Source of the DNA: Chryseobacterium sp. BLS98
GTDB lineage: Bacteria > Bacteroidota > Bacteroidia > Flavobacteriales > Weeksellaceae
NCBI RefSeq assembly: GCF_001045445.1
Contig: NZ_LFNF01000001.1
Location: forward strand, 806,001 to 870,000
DNA length: 64,000 nt
Direction: 5' to 3'
The translations under genes and the position numbers were made by a program. Below the pieces are notes generated by a model, which was not told where the DNA came from, searched no databases, and saw only the letters and a list, made by a program, of their open reading frames with translations. Below are positions 41,106-51,506 of the stretch, piece by piece (the stretch's first letter is position 1; each line of letters starts with the position of its first letter).

Positions 41106-43982
41106 TCAGAGTTTTAAATCGTAAGTAAAAGCCAGATAATACAGCCCTCCGATCTCAGGACCTGCCGCATATTGAAGATACCTGCGGTTCAGCAGATTGG
41201 TGGCTCCGATTTTCACATTTGCTTTAATTTCAGGAATTCTCCATGTGGCCTGTGCATCGATGGTATAGTAAGCCGGAATATTTCCCGATGCCAGCGGACT
41301 TTCCCATAAAAAGCTGTTCTGCCATCTAGCTGCTACAGTAAAACCTATATTTTTGACAACTTCTCTGTTTCCAAAGCTCAGATTGACTGCCCATTTGGGA
41401 GTATTGAAAGCTGTAATAAAAAGGTCTGAAGTGTTGGTAGAAATAAGATCATTGTAAGATACGTTCACATTCACATTATAATTCTTTACCAGATTATAGC
41501 GGATTCCTAGAGAAGTTCCCAGACTCTTGTAGGTAGTATTACTATTGGTATATACCCTGTACCGGTCCTGCTTGCTTCTGTCCAGCATGGCCAAAACAGC
41601 GTTATCCGTTCCTATGGTTTCATTTTTAGGGACAGCCACTTCTACCTGTCCAAGAAAACCTTCGTAAACATTGTAATAAAAGTCCCAATCGATGACCAGT
41701 TTGCTGTTAAAAAGGGCTGATTTATATCCAATTTCAAAGGAATTTACCTTTTCCGGCTGTAATTTAGGCAGGTTGGCGGCGGCTAACAAATTTCTGTTTT
41801 TCAAAGCGGCCTGGTTCTGGCTGAGTCCTCCGTCTACATCTTTATTCACTGCCCCTATAAACTGGTCGATGGAAGCCAGCGTATAAGAATTTTCAAGGTA
41901 GCCCAGTCCTTCGTTCGCCATAGAAAGGCCTCCTACTCTTCTTACGTTTCCGTTATTCACAAAAGATAAGGCTTCAAATAAGGAAGGAAAGCGGTAACCG
42001 TTCTGGAAAGACACTCTGAAGTTATGCTGGTTAACCGGAGAATACACAAGGCTTACACGCGGATTGAACTTGGTTTCAAATTCCGGGTTTCTGTCGGCAC
42101 GCAATGCCAGATTCACTTTTAGTTTATCGTTGAAAAAAAGTTTGGTAAGCTGGGCAAAAGCTCCATACTTCTGATAGATTACATTTTTCCCGAAAGTACC
42201 GTCCGGCAAAGGAATATTTCTTTCACTGACAGGTCTTCCGAAATCCACAAAATTATTCCCGTCCGGTGTGATGCTGTAAAGGCGGTAATCTGCTCCTGCC
42301 AATAGACTGAATACTTTGATGAACCTACTGAAATCATAAGTAATTTCTCCCTGGTAAAAGCGGGATCTCTGGTCAAGCTTTGCCCCTCCGGTGGCCGGAG
42401 CTCCAGCAATTCCTGAGTTGGCGGAATCCCAGTTATTAATGCCAATGATTGTATTTTTTAACTGTTCAAAAGCGGCTGTTCCGGGTAATACTCTGTTCTT
42501 ATCTGCTTCCTGTCTGGCTAAAATAAAGGCATCATTCAGATTGACTCCGGAATTGAGCCTGTCCTGTAAAGCGGACTGAAATATATTTTTCCAGTTATTA
42601 TTGGAAAGGTTGGTAAGATCCAGATTATCTGCCAGGGGTTTCAGGTTATAAGAATCTCCTGTATTTTCTATCGACATATAAGCTCTGAATGTCAATTCTT
42701 TACCTGTAAGCTCCACCTTGTGGTTCTGAACGGTGGCATTCTGCAGGCGAATTTTATTTCCCCGCTGGAAAGTTCCGTCCAGCAAACCGTATCGGTAGAC
42801 GTATGATGTTTTCCACTGATCCCCGAAACGGTAATATAATCCGGCATCAAACTTTATATTTTTTACTTCCGGGCTTATCAGATCCTTTTCATAATAACCT
42901 GTCCTGGAAACATTAAAGGTTGTTGGTTTTCCATTATAATTCACTTTTACAGAAGTCCGGTTGTTTCTTTCATCCCCGTATTTGTTCCAAAGATCTTCGG
43001 CCGGATTGTTATTTAAAGAAAAATTGGGATTGGCCGTGATCAGTGAGTTAGGGTTCTGATCTGTTCTGTTGTCCGAAATCCAGTCTACACCGCTGAAATA
43101 GGAACCATTGATTTTTACCGCAAAGTTTTTATTAATCACCTTCGCAATTCTGAATGCGCTTTCTCCTAAAGCAGCGGTTTTGTGATTGATATTGTCGACG
43201 TGGTTCACGCCTCCCCTGAAATACAGGCTTACTCCTTCTGAGGTAAAAGGGTCTTTTGTCTGAAGACTGGCCAAACCGTTCACCGCATTCATTCCGTAAA
43301 GAGCTGAAGCTGCCCCGGGAGTAATCTCCATGGACTGGATGTCCAATTCTGTAGGACCAATGGCATTTCCCAGCGGAACTCCGAGTGTGGCAGACTGCAC
43401 ATCTACTCCATCTACCAGCTGCATGAAGCGGAAGTTATTCGGGGAATTGAATCCCCGGGAGTTGGGAACTTTTAAGGTAAGACTGGAGGTTAAAAGCTGC
43501 AGCCCTTTTACATTTTCCAATGTTTCGTAGAAGCTGGCGGCCGGGCTTTCGCGGATGGTTTTAATATCAATCTTTTCAATCGCAATCGGTGACTTCAGGA
43601 TTTTCTCAGGAACACGGGAGGCTGAAACCACAACTTCATTGATGATGGTATTCTGAGGATTCAGATCTATTGAAATTTTATTGGAAAGTGAGAGAATTTC
43701 AGTGGTCTGCCCGGCAAATCCATCTTTGGTAATAACAATTCTGAAAGGTATTTTCACTCTTGTCCTCAATGTAAATGATCCATCCTGATTTGTTATGGCA
43801 GTATCCTGAGTTTTTTCAACCTGAATCTGTGCTCCGGCGATGCCTTTTTGAGTATCCGTATGTTTAATAATCCCACTGACTTCAATTAGCTGCTGAGCCT
43901 GTAAAGAGCCCGTGAAGAAAAGGATTAAAAAAGGAATAAAATATATTTTCTGTTTGGAATATTTAGGGTGTATGGATTTCAC
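41106..43982 (-). CDS. TonB-dependent receptor in the sulfur cluster
   Basis: A 958-residue outer membrane receptor. A signal peptide ends at GSLQAQQ. A carboxypeptidase-regulatory-like domain (about 33-115) reads IEVSGIIKHTDTQKGIAGAQIQVE. The plug (about 115-240) holds VVVSASRVPEKILKSP, VPNSRGFNSPNNFRFMQLVDGVDV and PGAASALYGMNAVNGL. The rest is the 22-strand barrel ending YYLAFTYDLKL. It lies 5 bases upstream of the fusion gene and 138 bases downstream of cysI. It probably takes up a sulfur compound too large for porins, such as a sulfonate, sulfate ester or sulfur-containing siderophore. The substrate is a guess from context. No SusD partner is present. Confidence 0.88.
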   Translation of the reverse strand: MKSIHPKYSKQKIYFIPFLILFFTGSLQAQQLIEVSGIIKHTDTQKGIAGAQIQVEKTQDTAITNQDGSFTLRTRVKIPFRIVITKDGFAGQTTEILSLSNKISIDLNPQNTIINEVVVSASRVPEKILKSPIAIEKIDIKTIRESPAASFYETLENVKGLQLLTSSLTLKVPNSRGFNSPNNFRFMQLVDGVDVQSATLGVPLGNAIGPTELDIQSMEITPGAASALYGMNAVNGLASLQTKDPFTSEGVSLYFRGGVNHVDNINHKTAALGESAFRIAKVINKNFAVKINGSYFSGVDWISDNRTDQNPNSLITANPNFSLNNNPAEDLWNKYGDERNNRTSVKVNYNGKPTTFNVSRTGYYEKDLISPEVKNIKFDAGLYYRFGDQWKTSYVYRYGLLDGTFQRGNKIRLQNATVQNHKVELTGKELTFRAYMSIENTGDSYNLKPLADNLDLTNLSNNNWKNIFQSALQDRLNSGVNLNDAFILARQEADKNRVLPGTAAFEQLKNTIIGINNWDSANSGIAGAPATGGAKLDQRSRFYQGEITYDFSRFIKVFSLLAGADYRLYSITPDGNNFVDFGRPVSERNIPLPDGTFGKNVIYQKYGAFAQLTKLFFNDKLKVNLALRADRNPEFETKFNPRVSLVYSPVNQHNFRVSFQNGYRFPSLFEALSFVNNGNVRRVGGLSMANEGLGYLENSYTLASIDQFIGAVNKDVDGGLSQNQAALKNRNLLAAANLPKLQPEKVNSFEIGYKSALFNSKLVIDWDFYYNVYEGFLGQVEVAVPKNETIGTDNAVLAMLDRSKQDRYRVYTNSNTTYKSLGTSLGIRYNLVKNYNVNVNVSYNDLISTNTSDLFITAFNTPKWAVNLSFGNREVVKNIGFTVAARWQNSFLWESPLASGNIPAYYTIDAQATWRIPEIKANVKIGATNLLNRRYLQYAAGPEIGGLYYLAFTYDLKL

Positions 43983-44120
43983 TTGTATAAAATTTTAGGA
44001 TTTAAAAATGATTTATGTGTTGTCTATTAATGAACAGCACATACACATTCGTATTCCTAAAAGATTCCGGTTATGTTTTCCCACAATTTTCTGTTTGTAA
44101 AGAAAGTTAGTCATGTTTTT

Positions 44121-45794
44121 TTATTTTAGGGTTTGTAAATAACGGTAAGAGAAATCTCCAAAGGTTTCGCCGGGATTTTTTTGTTCAGAGTATGTACCAA
44201 ACAGTTCATCAAGCGTCTGCAGTATCTCTTCTTCACCCAGGTTTTCTTTAAATTTAGTGTTCAGACGCATTCCCAGCCTGTCGCCCCCGATATGGAGATT
44301 GTATTTGCCGTAAGCTGTTCCCACAAATCCGATTTCGGCATTGGGAGATCTTCCGCAGCCGTTGGGGCAACCGGTCATTCTGATAGTTATATCTTCGTTC
44401 TGAAGGCCGTATTTTTCCAGAACAGGTTCTATTTTAGTGACTAAAGACGGCAGGTAGCGCTGCGCTTCAGCCAATGCCAATGAACAGGTATTCAGCGCCA
44501 CACAGGCCACGGAGTTTTTACGAAGAGCACTCGCCTTATCCGTATATCCGGAAATTCCTGATTCTTTCAGTAGAACTTCAATTTCAGCTTTATCATTTTC
44601 TGAAATATCAGACAGGATCAGGTTTTGATTACAGGTAAACCGGAAATTCACTTTCCCTGTTTCTGCAATTTTTAAAAGCCCGGATTTTAAAGGATACCCT
44701 TCTATATCCAACACTCTTCCGTGTTCTACAAATAAGGTGTAGAACCATTTTCCTTCATGATTCTGCGTCCATCCGTAGCAGTCTTTTCTCTGCCCAAACT
44801 TAAATTCCCGCGCGGGCTCAAAGCTGAAGCCACACCTTTTCTCTACTTCTGTTCTGTAGCCGTCGATGCCCAGCTTATCAATCGTATATTTTAATCTTGA
44901 TAGTTTTCTGTCACTCCTGTTCCCGAAATCACGCTGTACAGTAATGATTTCATACACCGCTTTCAGTACCTTTTCTTCTGTATCCACAAATCCCAGCACA
45001 GATGCCAGACGGGCATACGTGGCTTCGTTTCCGTGGGTAGCGCCAAGCCCGCCGCCTGCAGCAATATTATAGCCTACAATTTTATCATCGTCAATGATGG
45101 CAATCAGCGCAATATCGTTGATAAACACATCCACATCGTTATTGGGAGGAACTGCAATTCCTATTTTCAGTTTTCTAGGCAGATATCTGTCCTGATACAA
45201 AGGATCTTCCTCTTCTTTTCTGTTGATAATCAACTCGTCATCGATCCACAGATCATAGTAGGATTTGGTTTTCGGCAGACACATTTCACTGATCTTTCCT
45301 GCCAGTTCAAAGGCCTCCTGATGCAGAGGTGATTCGGAAGGGTTGGAAGTACAGGTTACATTCCGGTTTACATCACCACACGCTGCTATAGAATCCAAAT
45401 GGTGAAGATTGAAGCTTTGGATAGTCGGTTTTACATGAGATTTTAAAATGCCGTGCAGCTGAATGGTCTGGCGCGTAGTAATTTTAATCACTCCTGTGGA
45501 ATGATCGCCTGCAATATCATTGAGACCCACCCATTGTTCAGGCGTTAAAAAGCCTCCCGGAAGCCTAAGGCGGATCATGTAGGAATACAGCCATTCCAGT
45601 TTTTTTCTTACCCTTTCTTCACGTCTGTCCCGGTCATCCTGCTGATACATTCCGTGAAATTTGATGAGGGTCTGGTCATCTTCCCGGATGGCTCCGGTAA
45701 AATCGTCCAAAAGGCTTTCCTTTAAGGTGCCCCTAAGACCGTTGCTTGCTGTTTTTATTCTTTCTACGGGGGAAAGGTTATTTTTATCTGTCAT
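44121..45794 (-). CDS. cysI: Assimilatory sulfite reductase hemoprotein (CysI)
   Basis: A 557-residue siroheme/4Fe-4S enzyme that reduces sulfite to sulfide. The four cluster cysteines are Cys431, Cys437, Cys476 and Cys480 in the spacing C-x5-C-x38-C-x3-C (ACVALNTC and RMTGCPNGCGRSP). The siroheme-contact motifs TTRQTIQLHG and CGDVNRNVTCTSNP are complete. Length matches the family. It forms the alpha-beta sulfite reductase with CysJ, encoded 17 bases upstream. Confidence 0.95.
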   Translation of the reverse strand: MTDKNNLSPVERIKTASNGLRGTLKESLLDDFTGAIREDDQTLIKFHGMYQQDDRDRREERVRKKLEWLYSYMIRLRLPGGFLTPEQWVGLNDIAGDHSTGVIKITTRQTIQLHGILKSHVKPTIQSFNLHHLDSIAACGDVNRNVTCTSNPSESPLHQEAFELAGKISEMCLPKTKSYYDLWIDDELIINRKEEEDPLYQDRYLPRKLKIGIAVPPNNDVDVFINDIALIAIIDDDKIVGYNIAAGGGLGATHGNEATYARLASVLGFVDTEEKVLKAVYEIITVQRDFGNRSDRKLSRLKYTIDKLGIDGYRTEVEKRCGFSFEPAREFKFGQRKDCYGWTQNHEGKWFYTLFVEHGRVLDIEGYPLKSGLLKIAETGKVNFRFTCNQNLILSDISENDKAEIEVLLKESGISGYTDKASALRKNSVACVALNTCSLALAEAQRYLPSLVTKIEPVLEKYGLQNEDITIRMTGCPNGCGRSPNAEIGFVGTAYGKYNLHIGGDRLGMRLNTKFKENLGEEEILQTLDELFGTYSEQKNPGETFGDFSYRYLQTLK

Positions 45795-45811
45795 TGTTAT
45801 CCGTTTATGAT

Positions 45812-47527
45812 TTAATACACATCTTTTACATATCTGCCGCTGAGCTCCAGCTCTTCAAGATAGACCTGAGCTTCTTCCAATGTCTGTTTTCCCTTATCCT
45901 GAAGGATGCCCAGAATTGTTTTTTCCACATCTTTACTCATCGGCTCTTTTGCTCCGCATATGTAAAGGGATGCTCCTCCTTCCAGCCAGTGGTATACTTC
46001 CTGTGCTTTCTGTTCAAGTCTGTGCTGCACATATATTTTTTCTGCTGTATCCCTGGAAAAAGCAAGATCAAGATGGGTAAGTGTTCCTGTTTTCAGAAAA
46101 TCCTGAAGTTCGGCCTGGTAAAGGAAATCCGAGACAAAATTCCTGTCACCGAAAAAGAGCCAGTTTCTTCCTTCCGCACCCACAGCATCCCTTTCGTAGA
46201 GGAAAGATCTGAAAGGCGCAATTCCGGTTCCCGGCCCAATCATGATAATGTCCTTATCCTGGTTCGGAAGTCTGAAATGTTTGGCTTCCTGAATGTAAAA
46301 CTCAAGGTCATCTCCTTCATTAAAGGCTGAGAGAAAGCCACTGCACAGTCCACTCTGTTTTTTATCGCTGATCAGAAACTCGGATTTGGCTACGGTAATA
46401 TGAACTTCACTATCTCCGTGGGCTTCCAGTGCTGAAGAAATGGAATATAAACGGGGCGACTGACCTGTTAAAATGCCGATCACCTGTTCAAATTCTTCTG
46501 CATTTTTTACCGGATAGATCCGAAGCAGATCAATAAGGCTTAAGCGTACTTCAGGAATACTCTGACCGGTGATCTGTGCATATTGAGCGACTGTAGATTT
46601 AAGAAGATAACTGATGTTCAGATGCTTGTGTAATAATTCTTCTGCACTGGCTGTAATTTTTGAAGTTGTAATCTGCTTTTGTGGGTCAATCCCTGTCAAC
46701 GAAATGATTTCATCCACTTCTGACTTTGGATTGAAAGCGATCACTCCCAAGGCATCGCCGGGGCTGTAGACAAGAGGTTCTTCCGTTTCTATTTCGATAT
46801 GGTAGGTTTCTTTATCAGATTCAATATCATTCAGATTGATGATGGTTGAGATTTTTCCCTGGTATTTTTTTCTTCCCGTGGAAACCTTTGGCGCTGCCGT
46901 AGCTTTTTGGCTGCTTTCTGCTGTTTTACTGACCACGCTCAAGATGTGTTCAGCCCAGCTGTGGGACTCCTGTTCATAATCAACATCACATTTTTTTAAT
47001 GGAATAACTCGCTGTGCGCCCAATATTTCAAGGCGGGAATCCACATCTTCTCCCGTTTTACAGAACAGAGGATAACTGGTATCTCCCAACGCCAAAACCC
47101 CGAATTTCAGATTATTAAGATCCGGATCATTTTCATGAAGATGATCATAAAATTTCTTCGCAAGAATCGGAGGCTCCCCTTCTCCCTGTGTGCTGATAAT
47201 GATAAAGAAAAAGTCTTCTTTCAAAAGATCCTTCGGCTTATATTGGGAAAGATCTGCCAACTTTACCTGAATTCCTTTTTTCTTGATGATTCCTGCAAGC
47301 TCTACTGCCAGCTTTTTGCTGTTTCCAGTCTCGGTACCATAAGCAAGAGTAATTTTTTTCTGAGAAACGGTTTCAGCATGATTAGCCGGGAAAATAGTTT
47401 CCTGTACCGCGACTGATGACCCGGCAAGCCCTGCCAGAAAACCACTGGCCCAGACGGCTTCATCTCTGGAGAAACTGCAGGATATTTCCCTAAGGGCATT
47501 TAATTTGGCTTCAGACAGCATATTCAA
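45812..47527 (-). CDS. cysJ: Sulfite reductase flavoprotein (CysJ)
   Basis: A 571-residue diflavin reductase that passes electrons from NADPH to CysI. Residues 1-50 are a helical N-terminal region. The flavodoxin domain (58-200) starts ITLAYGTETGNSKKLAVELA and has STQGEGEPP and LALGDTSYPLFC. The FAD domain (220-430) has PRLYSISSALEA. The NADPH domain ends the chain with MIGPGTGIAPFRSFLYER, LYICGAKEPMSKDVE and a terminal SGRYVKDVY. Its start overlaps the end of cobA by 17 bases (alternative Met two codons later), so the two are coupled. Confidence 0.93.
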   Translation of the reverse strand: MNMLSEAKLNALREISCSFSRDEAVWASGFLAGLAGSSVAVQETIFPANHAETVSQKKITLAYGTETGNSKKLAVELAGIIKKKGIQVKLADLSQYKPKDLLKEDFFFIIISTQGEGEPPILAKKFYDHLHENDPDLNNLKFGVLALGDTSYPLFCKTGEDVDSRLEILGAQRVIPLKKCDVDYEQESHSWAEHILSVVSKTAESSQKATAAPKVSTGRKKYQGKISTIINLNDIESDKETYHIEIETEEPLVYSPGDALGVIAFNPKSEVDEIISLTGIDPQKQITTSKITASAEELLHKHLNISYLLKSTVAQYAQITGQSIPEVRLSLIDLLRIYPVKNAEEFEQVIGILTGQSPRLYSISSALEAHGDSEVHITVAKSEFLISDKKQSGLCSGFLSAFNEGDDLEFYIQEAKHFRLPNQDKDIIMIGPGTGIAPFRSFLYERDAVGAEGRNWLFFGDRNFVSDFLYQAELQDFLKTGTLTHLDLAFSRDTAEKIYVQHRLEQKAQEVYHWLEGGASLYICGAKEPMSKDVEKTILGILQDKGKQTLEEAQVYLEELELSGRYVKDVY

Positions 47528-48356
47528 ATATATTTTGAGGGTTTGACACTAAGCTTCCGTTTGTTACAGATTTAAAATAGATCCCTTCCTGTATAGGTTC
47601 TTTCAGCCAGGAAAACTCTTCATGTAAATTCACCACTTTCCCGATAATAACCAATGATGGCGATACAAAATCTCTATTTCCCAATTTCTCGTGAAAATCT
47701 TCCAGAGAAGAAGTATATACTTTCTGATAAGGTGTGGTAGCCTGTTCAATGACCGCAATTTTCTTGTCATTGGTTTTTCCAACCGCTAAAAACCTATCTA
47801 CCAATCCGTTCAGGTTTCCTTTGGACATATAAAAAACAAGGGTGTCTTCTGATGTTCCAAGTTCTTTCCAATAATCATCGCTGAGAATTTCAGTTTTGTA
47901 ATAAGTCAGGAAACGGACTGATGTGGCATAGCCGCGCGCTGTTAAAGGTATTCCGGCATAGGCAGCTGCTCCTGATGCTGCAGTGATACCCGGTACTATT
48001 TCAAATGAAATGTGATGTTGTTTCAATACTTTCAGTTCATCCAGCATATTGGAAAAAAAGGATATATCTCCTCCTTTGAGCCTGACCACCATTTTTCCCT
48101 GAGCAGCATACTCAATGATTAATGTATTGATACGTGACTGCGGGGTGGAAGCATTTTTACTGCATTCTTTCCCCACATATACGATTTCGGCCTTTTTATT
48201 GGCGTAACGCTCTATTATTTCAGGGCTTACCAAACGGTCACATAAGATCACATCGGCTGAAGCAATGGCTTTTACGGCTTTTACAGTGATCAGATCGGGG
48301 TCGCCAGGTCCTGCGCCTACCAGGAAAACCTGTGGCGAATTGCTATTTTGTTTCAT
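47511..48356 (-). CDS. cobA: Uroporphyrinogen-III C-methyltransferase (CobA/SUMT)
   Basis: A 281-residue methyltransferase making precorrin-2, the first committed step to siroheme. Motifs are VFLVGAGPGDPDLITVKAV, DRLVSPEII, FEIVPGITAASGAAAYAGIPLTARGYATSV and VFYMSKGNL. The loop usually written RLKGGDPFIFGRGGEE is changed here to RLKGGDISFFSNMLDE, a notable divergence. No fused CysG-B part is present; that activity is in the fusion protein downstream. It lies 25 bases from cysK. Confidence 0.9.
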   Translation of the reverse strand: MKQNSNSPQVFLVGAGPGDPDLITVKAVKAIASADVILCDRLVSPEIIERYANKKAEIVYVGKECSKNASTPQSRINTLIIEYAAQGKMVVRLKGGDISFFSNMLDELKVLKQHHISFEIVPGITAASGAAAYAGIPLTARGYATSVRFLTYYKTEILSDDYWKELGTSEDTLVFYMSKGNLNGLVDRFLAVGKTNDKKIAVIEQATTPYQKVYTSSLEDFHEKLGNRDFVSPSLVIIGKVVNLHEEFSWLKEPIQEGIYFKSVTNGSLVSNPQNIFEYAV

Positions 48357-48381
48357 TTTTAAATCTTTTTATTAGGGACGT

Positions 48382-49293
48382 CTAGAAAAGCCCTTCTATG
48401 GACAGGTATCTTTCGCCGGTATCATAATTTACGGTCAGAATATTTGATCCTGCCGGTATTTCAGGCAACTTTTTGGCTACTGCAGCTAAAGCGGCTCCGG
48501 TAGAAATCCCAACGAAAAGTCCTTCTTTCTTTGCTGCTTCTTTGGTATATTCAAAAGCATCGTCTTTTCCGATCTGAACAATTTCATCCAAAAGAGCGGT
48601 ATCCAGAATGGAAGGAATAAATCCAGCACCAAGGCCCTGCAGCGGATGCGGTGCCGGTGCTCCACCACTAAGGACAGGAGACAATTCCGGTTCTACGGCA
48701 ATGACTTTGACATTCGGAAATTTCTGCTTGAGAACCTTCGCAATTCCGGTGATGTGCCCTCCGGTTCCAACGCCTGTGATCAGATAATCCAGCCCGTCGG
48801 GAAAATCTTTAATGATTTCCTGGGCAGTGGTTTCCACATGTACTTTTACATTCGCCGGATTATCAAATTGTCTCGGTATCCATGAGTTAGGGGTCTGCTG
48901 AGCCAGCTCATCAGCTTTCTCAATGGCTCCTTTCATCCCTTTTTCTCTTGGGGTCAGAACGAATTCTGCTCCGTATGATTCCATAATTTTGCGGCGTTCC
49001 AGGCTCATACTTTCAGGCATTACGAGAATCAGCTTGTAATTTTTTACGGCTGCAACCAAAGCCAGTCCGATTCCGGTGTTTCCACTGGTTGGCTCTATAA
49101 TAATGCTGTCTTTATTCAAAAGTCCTTTAGCTTCTGCATCTTCGATCATCGATAAAGCGATTCTATCTTTGATGCTTCCTCCGGGGTTGGATTTTTCCAG
49201 TTTAATCCAAACCTCATGTTCTGTACCGAAAAGTTTATTAATTTTTACGACCGGGGTATTTCCGATGGTTTCTAATGTGTTCTGGAACTTCAT
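48382..49293 (-). CDS. cysK: Cysteine synthase A (O-acetylserine sulfhydrylase)
   Basis: A 303-residue PLP enzyme that makes cysteine from O-acetylserine and sulfide. The PLP lysine is Lys42 in [11 protein letters not shown]. The substrate loop is [12 protein letters not shown] (70-74 is SGNTG) and the phosphate loop is [13 protein letters not shown]. The C-terminal [10 protein letters not shown] and [16 protein letters not shown] match the family. CysE, its supply enzyme and complex partner, is encoded 112 bases upstream. Confidence 0.95.
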   Translation of the reverse strand: MKFQNTLETIGNTPVVKINKLFGTEHEVWIKLEKSNPGGSIKDRIALSMIEDAEAKGLLNKDSIIIEPTSGNTGIGLALVAAVKNYKLILVMPESMSLERRKIMESYGAEFVLTPREKGMKGAIEKADELAQQTPNSWIPRQFDNPANVKVHVETTAQEIIKDFPDGLDYLITGVGTGGHITGIAKVLKQKFPNVKVIAVEPELSPVLSGGAPAPHPLQGLGAGFIPSILDTALLDEIVQIGKDDAFEYTKEAAKKEGLFVGISTGAALAAVAKKLPEIPAGSNILTVNYDTGERYLSIEGLF

Positions 49294-49405
49294 ACCGACT
49301 CAATTTTATGTTGTTTTTTAAATTTTTAAAACATGATTTTACCATTAAGGACTAATTAAGCTGATGATTAAGAAACTGATTCTTAACGGTTAACATTTAT
49401 CCTTA

Positions 49406-50236
49406 CTATATCACAAATGTTAAAGATTCCGGGAGCGGCCCGTTGTCTTTTATTTTTATTTCACTTTTATTGTAGACCAGAGAATTGGGAGGTACATTCT
49501 GAGTAATCCATACGTTTCCTCCGATGATACTGTCTCTTCCTACCGTTGTTTCTCCACCTAAAATCGTTGCCCCTGAATAAATAATGACATGGTCTTCAAT
49601 ATTGGGATGCCTTTTTTCGTTGGCTTTATCTTTTGAAACATTCAGAGCGCCGAGGGTTACTCCCTGATACAGCTTCACATGCTTCCCGATATGGGTAGTT
49701 TCTCCGATTACGATGCCCGTTCCGTGGTCAATAAAGAAATGTTCTCCAATAACTGCTCCGGGATGAATATCTATTCCTGTTCTGCTGTGCCCATATTCCG
49801 AGATCACGCGTGGCAGGGTTTTCACTTTCTGAATCCACAGCTGATGGGAAATTCTGTAAACATACGTTGCAAAAAAACCGGGATAGGAAAGAAGGATTTC
49901 TTCCAGAGATTCCGTAGCAGGATCAAATTCGAGAATAGATTCAGCGTCAAGGATCAGTTTATTATAAATTTCCGGCAGTGCAAGAAAAAAATCCTGTATG
50001 TGCTTTTCGGCTGCAACCTCATCCGGTGCAATGCTTTTAACCAAATCCAAAAGAAGCTTTCGTAATTGTTCAAAATTATTCCGAAGCTGAGCTGCTGTAT
50101 TGACCTCCTGAGAAAGAAACAAAACACTATACAATTCTCTGACGAAATCTTCCATCTTGGTTTTATCAAAGAAGCCTCCGGAACTGCTGTTCTTTTTTTC
50201 AAGGACTTTGTTAATAAAATAATCTGAAACTTCCAT
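49406..50236 (-). CDS. cysE: Serine O-acetyltransferase (CysE)
   Basis: A 276-residue hexapeptide-repeat acyltransferase that makes O-acetylserine. The N-terminal helical domain (1-140) is followed by the left-handed beta helix: GIDIHPGAVIGEHFFIDHGTGIVIGETTHIGKHVKLYQGVTLGAL, KRHPNIEDHVIIYSGATILGGETTVGRDSIIGGNVWI. The C-terminus ends PESLTFVI; in CysE of other bacteria a terminal Ile enters the CysK active site to form the cysteine synthase complex. The terminal isoleucine here fits that. It is 3 bases from cysN. Confidence 0.93.
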   Translation of the reverse strand: MEVSDYFINKVLEKKNSSSGGFFDKTKMEDFVRELYSVLFLSQEVNTAAQLRNNFEQLRKLLLDLVKSIAPDEVAAEKHIQDFFLALPEIYNKLILDAESILEFDPATESLEEILLSYPGFFATYVYRISHQLWIQKVKTLPRVISEYGHSRTGIDIHPGAVIGEHFFIDHGTGIVIGETTHIGKHVKLYQGVTLGALNVSKDKANEKRHPNIEDHVIIYSGATILGGETTVGRDSIIGGNVWITQNVPPNSLVYNKSEIKIKDNGPLPESLTFVI

Positions 50237-50239
50237 GAT

Positions 50240-51478
50240 CTACTGAATTATACATGCTGCAACGGTTGCATTGGACGTTTCATCCACTAAAATGGCCGAT
50301 CCTGTTTTTTTATTGCTTACAAAATCATCGAATACCAAAGGTTGCGCCGTACGTATCGTTACTTTCGCAATTTCATTGAGCTTTATTCCTTCCTCTACAG
50401 CTTCCTTTTCCAGGGTATTAACATCAATCTTGTATTCTACCTGTTTTACAACAGCTTTCAACAGTCTGCTGTGATGCTGCAAAACATATTTATTTCCGGG
50501 CTGAAGCCCTTTCTGATCCAGCCAGCACAGTAAAACCTCTATCTCTTTTTCAACTTTGGGAAGCTCATCTGCTGAGGTGAAGAAATCTCCCCTGCTGACA
50601 TCGATATCATCTTTGAGCTGAATAACAGCCGGCTGTCCTTCAAAAGCTTCCTGAACCTCAGCACCATTGACCTCTATGGATGAAATTTCAGTAATAATCC
50701 CGGCAGGAAGAATGGCAATCTTATCTCCTTTCTGAAAGCTTCCGCTTACGATGGGTCCGGCATAGCCTCTGTAGTCATGTAGTTCCTCTGTCTGGGGGCG
50801 GATCACGTACTGTACCTGGAAACGGCTTCCGCTGTTCTGTTCCCGGTCAATCTGTACTTCTTCCAGATATTCGAGAAGGGAACTTCCTTTGTACCAACCG
50901 GTAACGGCTGACAAGGAAACAATATTATCTCCTTTCAATGCGGAAATCGGGAAATAGGTAACATCTTCAAGGCCCAGTTCTTCAGCAATTTTGGTATAGT
51001 CTGCTTTTATAGTTTCAAAAACCTCTTCCGAATAGTCTACCATATCCATTTTGTTGATGGCAACGGCTACTTTTTTCAGTTTTAGCAATGAAGCGATGAT
51101 GGAATGCCTTCTTGTCTGCTCAATAACGCCTTTACGGGCATCGATCAGGATAATCATCAGGTCGGAATTGGAAGCTCCGGTAATCATGTTTCGGGTATAC
51201 TGAACATGTCCCGGAGCATCTGCAATAATAAATTTCCTTCTGGATGTCGAAAAATACCGGTAGGCGACATCAATGGTAATTCCCTGTTCTCTTTCTGCAC
51301 GGAGCCCATCCGTTAAAAGAGCCAGATCCACACCGTCTTCATTTTTGTTTTTAGAGTGTTTCTCAAGCACTTCCAGCTGATCCTGTAAAATACTTTTGCT
51401 ATCGTAAAGCAGTCTTCCGATGAGGGTACTTTTACCGTCATCCACGCTTCCTGCTGTTATTAATCTTAATATATCCAC
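50240..51478 (-). CDS. cysN: Sulfate adenylyltransferase subunit 1 (CysN, GTPase)
   Basis: A 412-residue EF-Tu-like GTPase driving sulfate adenylylation by CysD. The P-loop is GSVDDGKST (10-18), G3 is DAPGHVQYTRNM and G4 is NKMDMVD. Domains II and III follow (VQYVIRPQTEELHDYRGYAGPIVSG). There is no fused APS kinase (CysC), in keeping with a direct APS reductase in this cluster. It is separated from cysD by 102 bases holding inverted repeats. Confidence 0.95.
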   Translation of the reverse strand: MDILRLITAGSVDDGKSTLIGRLLYDSKSILQDQLEVLEKHSKNKNEDGVDLALLTDGLRAEREQGITIDVAYRYFSTSRRKFIIADAPGHVQYTRNMITGASNSDLMIILIDARKGVIEQTRRHSIIASLLKLKKVAVAINKMDMVDYSEEVFETIKADYTKIAEELGLEDVTYFPISALKGDNIVSLSAVTGWYKGSSLLEYLEEVQIDREQNSGSRFQVQYVIRPQTEELHDYRGYAGPIVSGSFQKGDKIAILPAGIITEISSIEVNGAEVQEAFEGQPAVIQLKDDIDVSRGDFFTSADELPKVEKEIEVLLCWLDQKGLQPGNKYVLQHHSRLLKAVVKQVEYKIDVNTLEKEAVEEGIKLNEIAKVTIRTAQPLVFDDFVSNKKTGSAILVDETSNATVAACIIQ

Positions 51479-51506
51479 GAGTTTTTATAAATGATGATTG
51501 ATAAAT

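Noticed and set aside
41106..43982. TonB receptor as part of a SusCD polysaccharide locus
   Set aside because: No SusD gene or glycoside hydrolase is nearby; the neighbours are sulfur assimilation genes.
45746..46330. 194-residue plus-strand ORF opposite cysI/cysJ
   Set aside because: It is antisense to two well-defined sulfite reductase genes and has no domain-like sequence.
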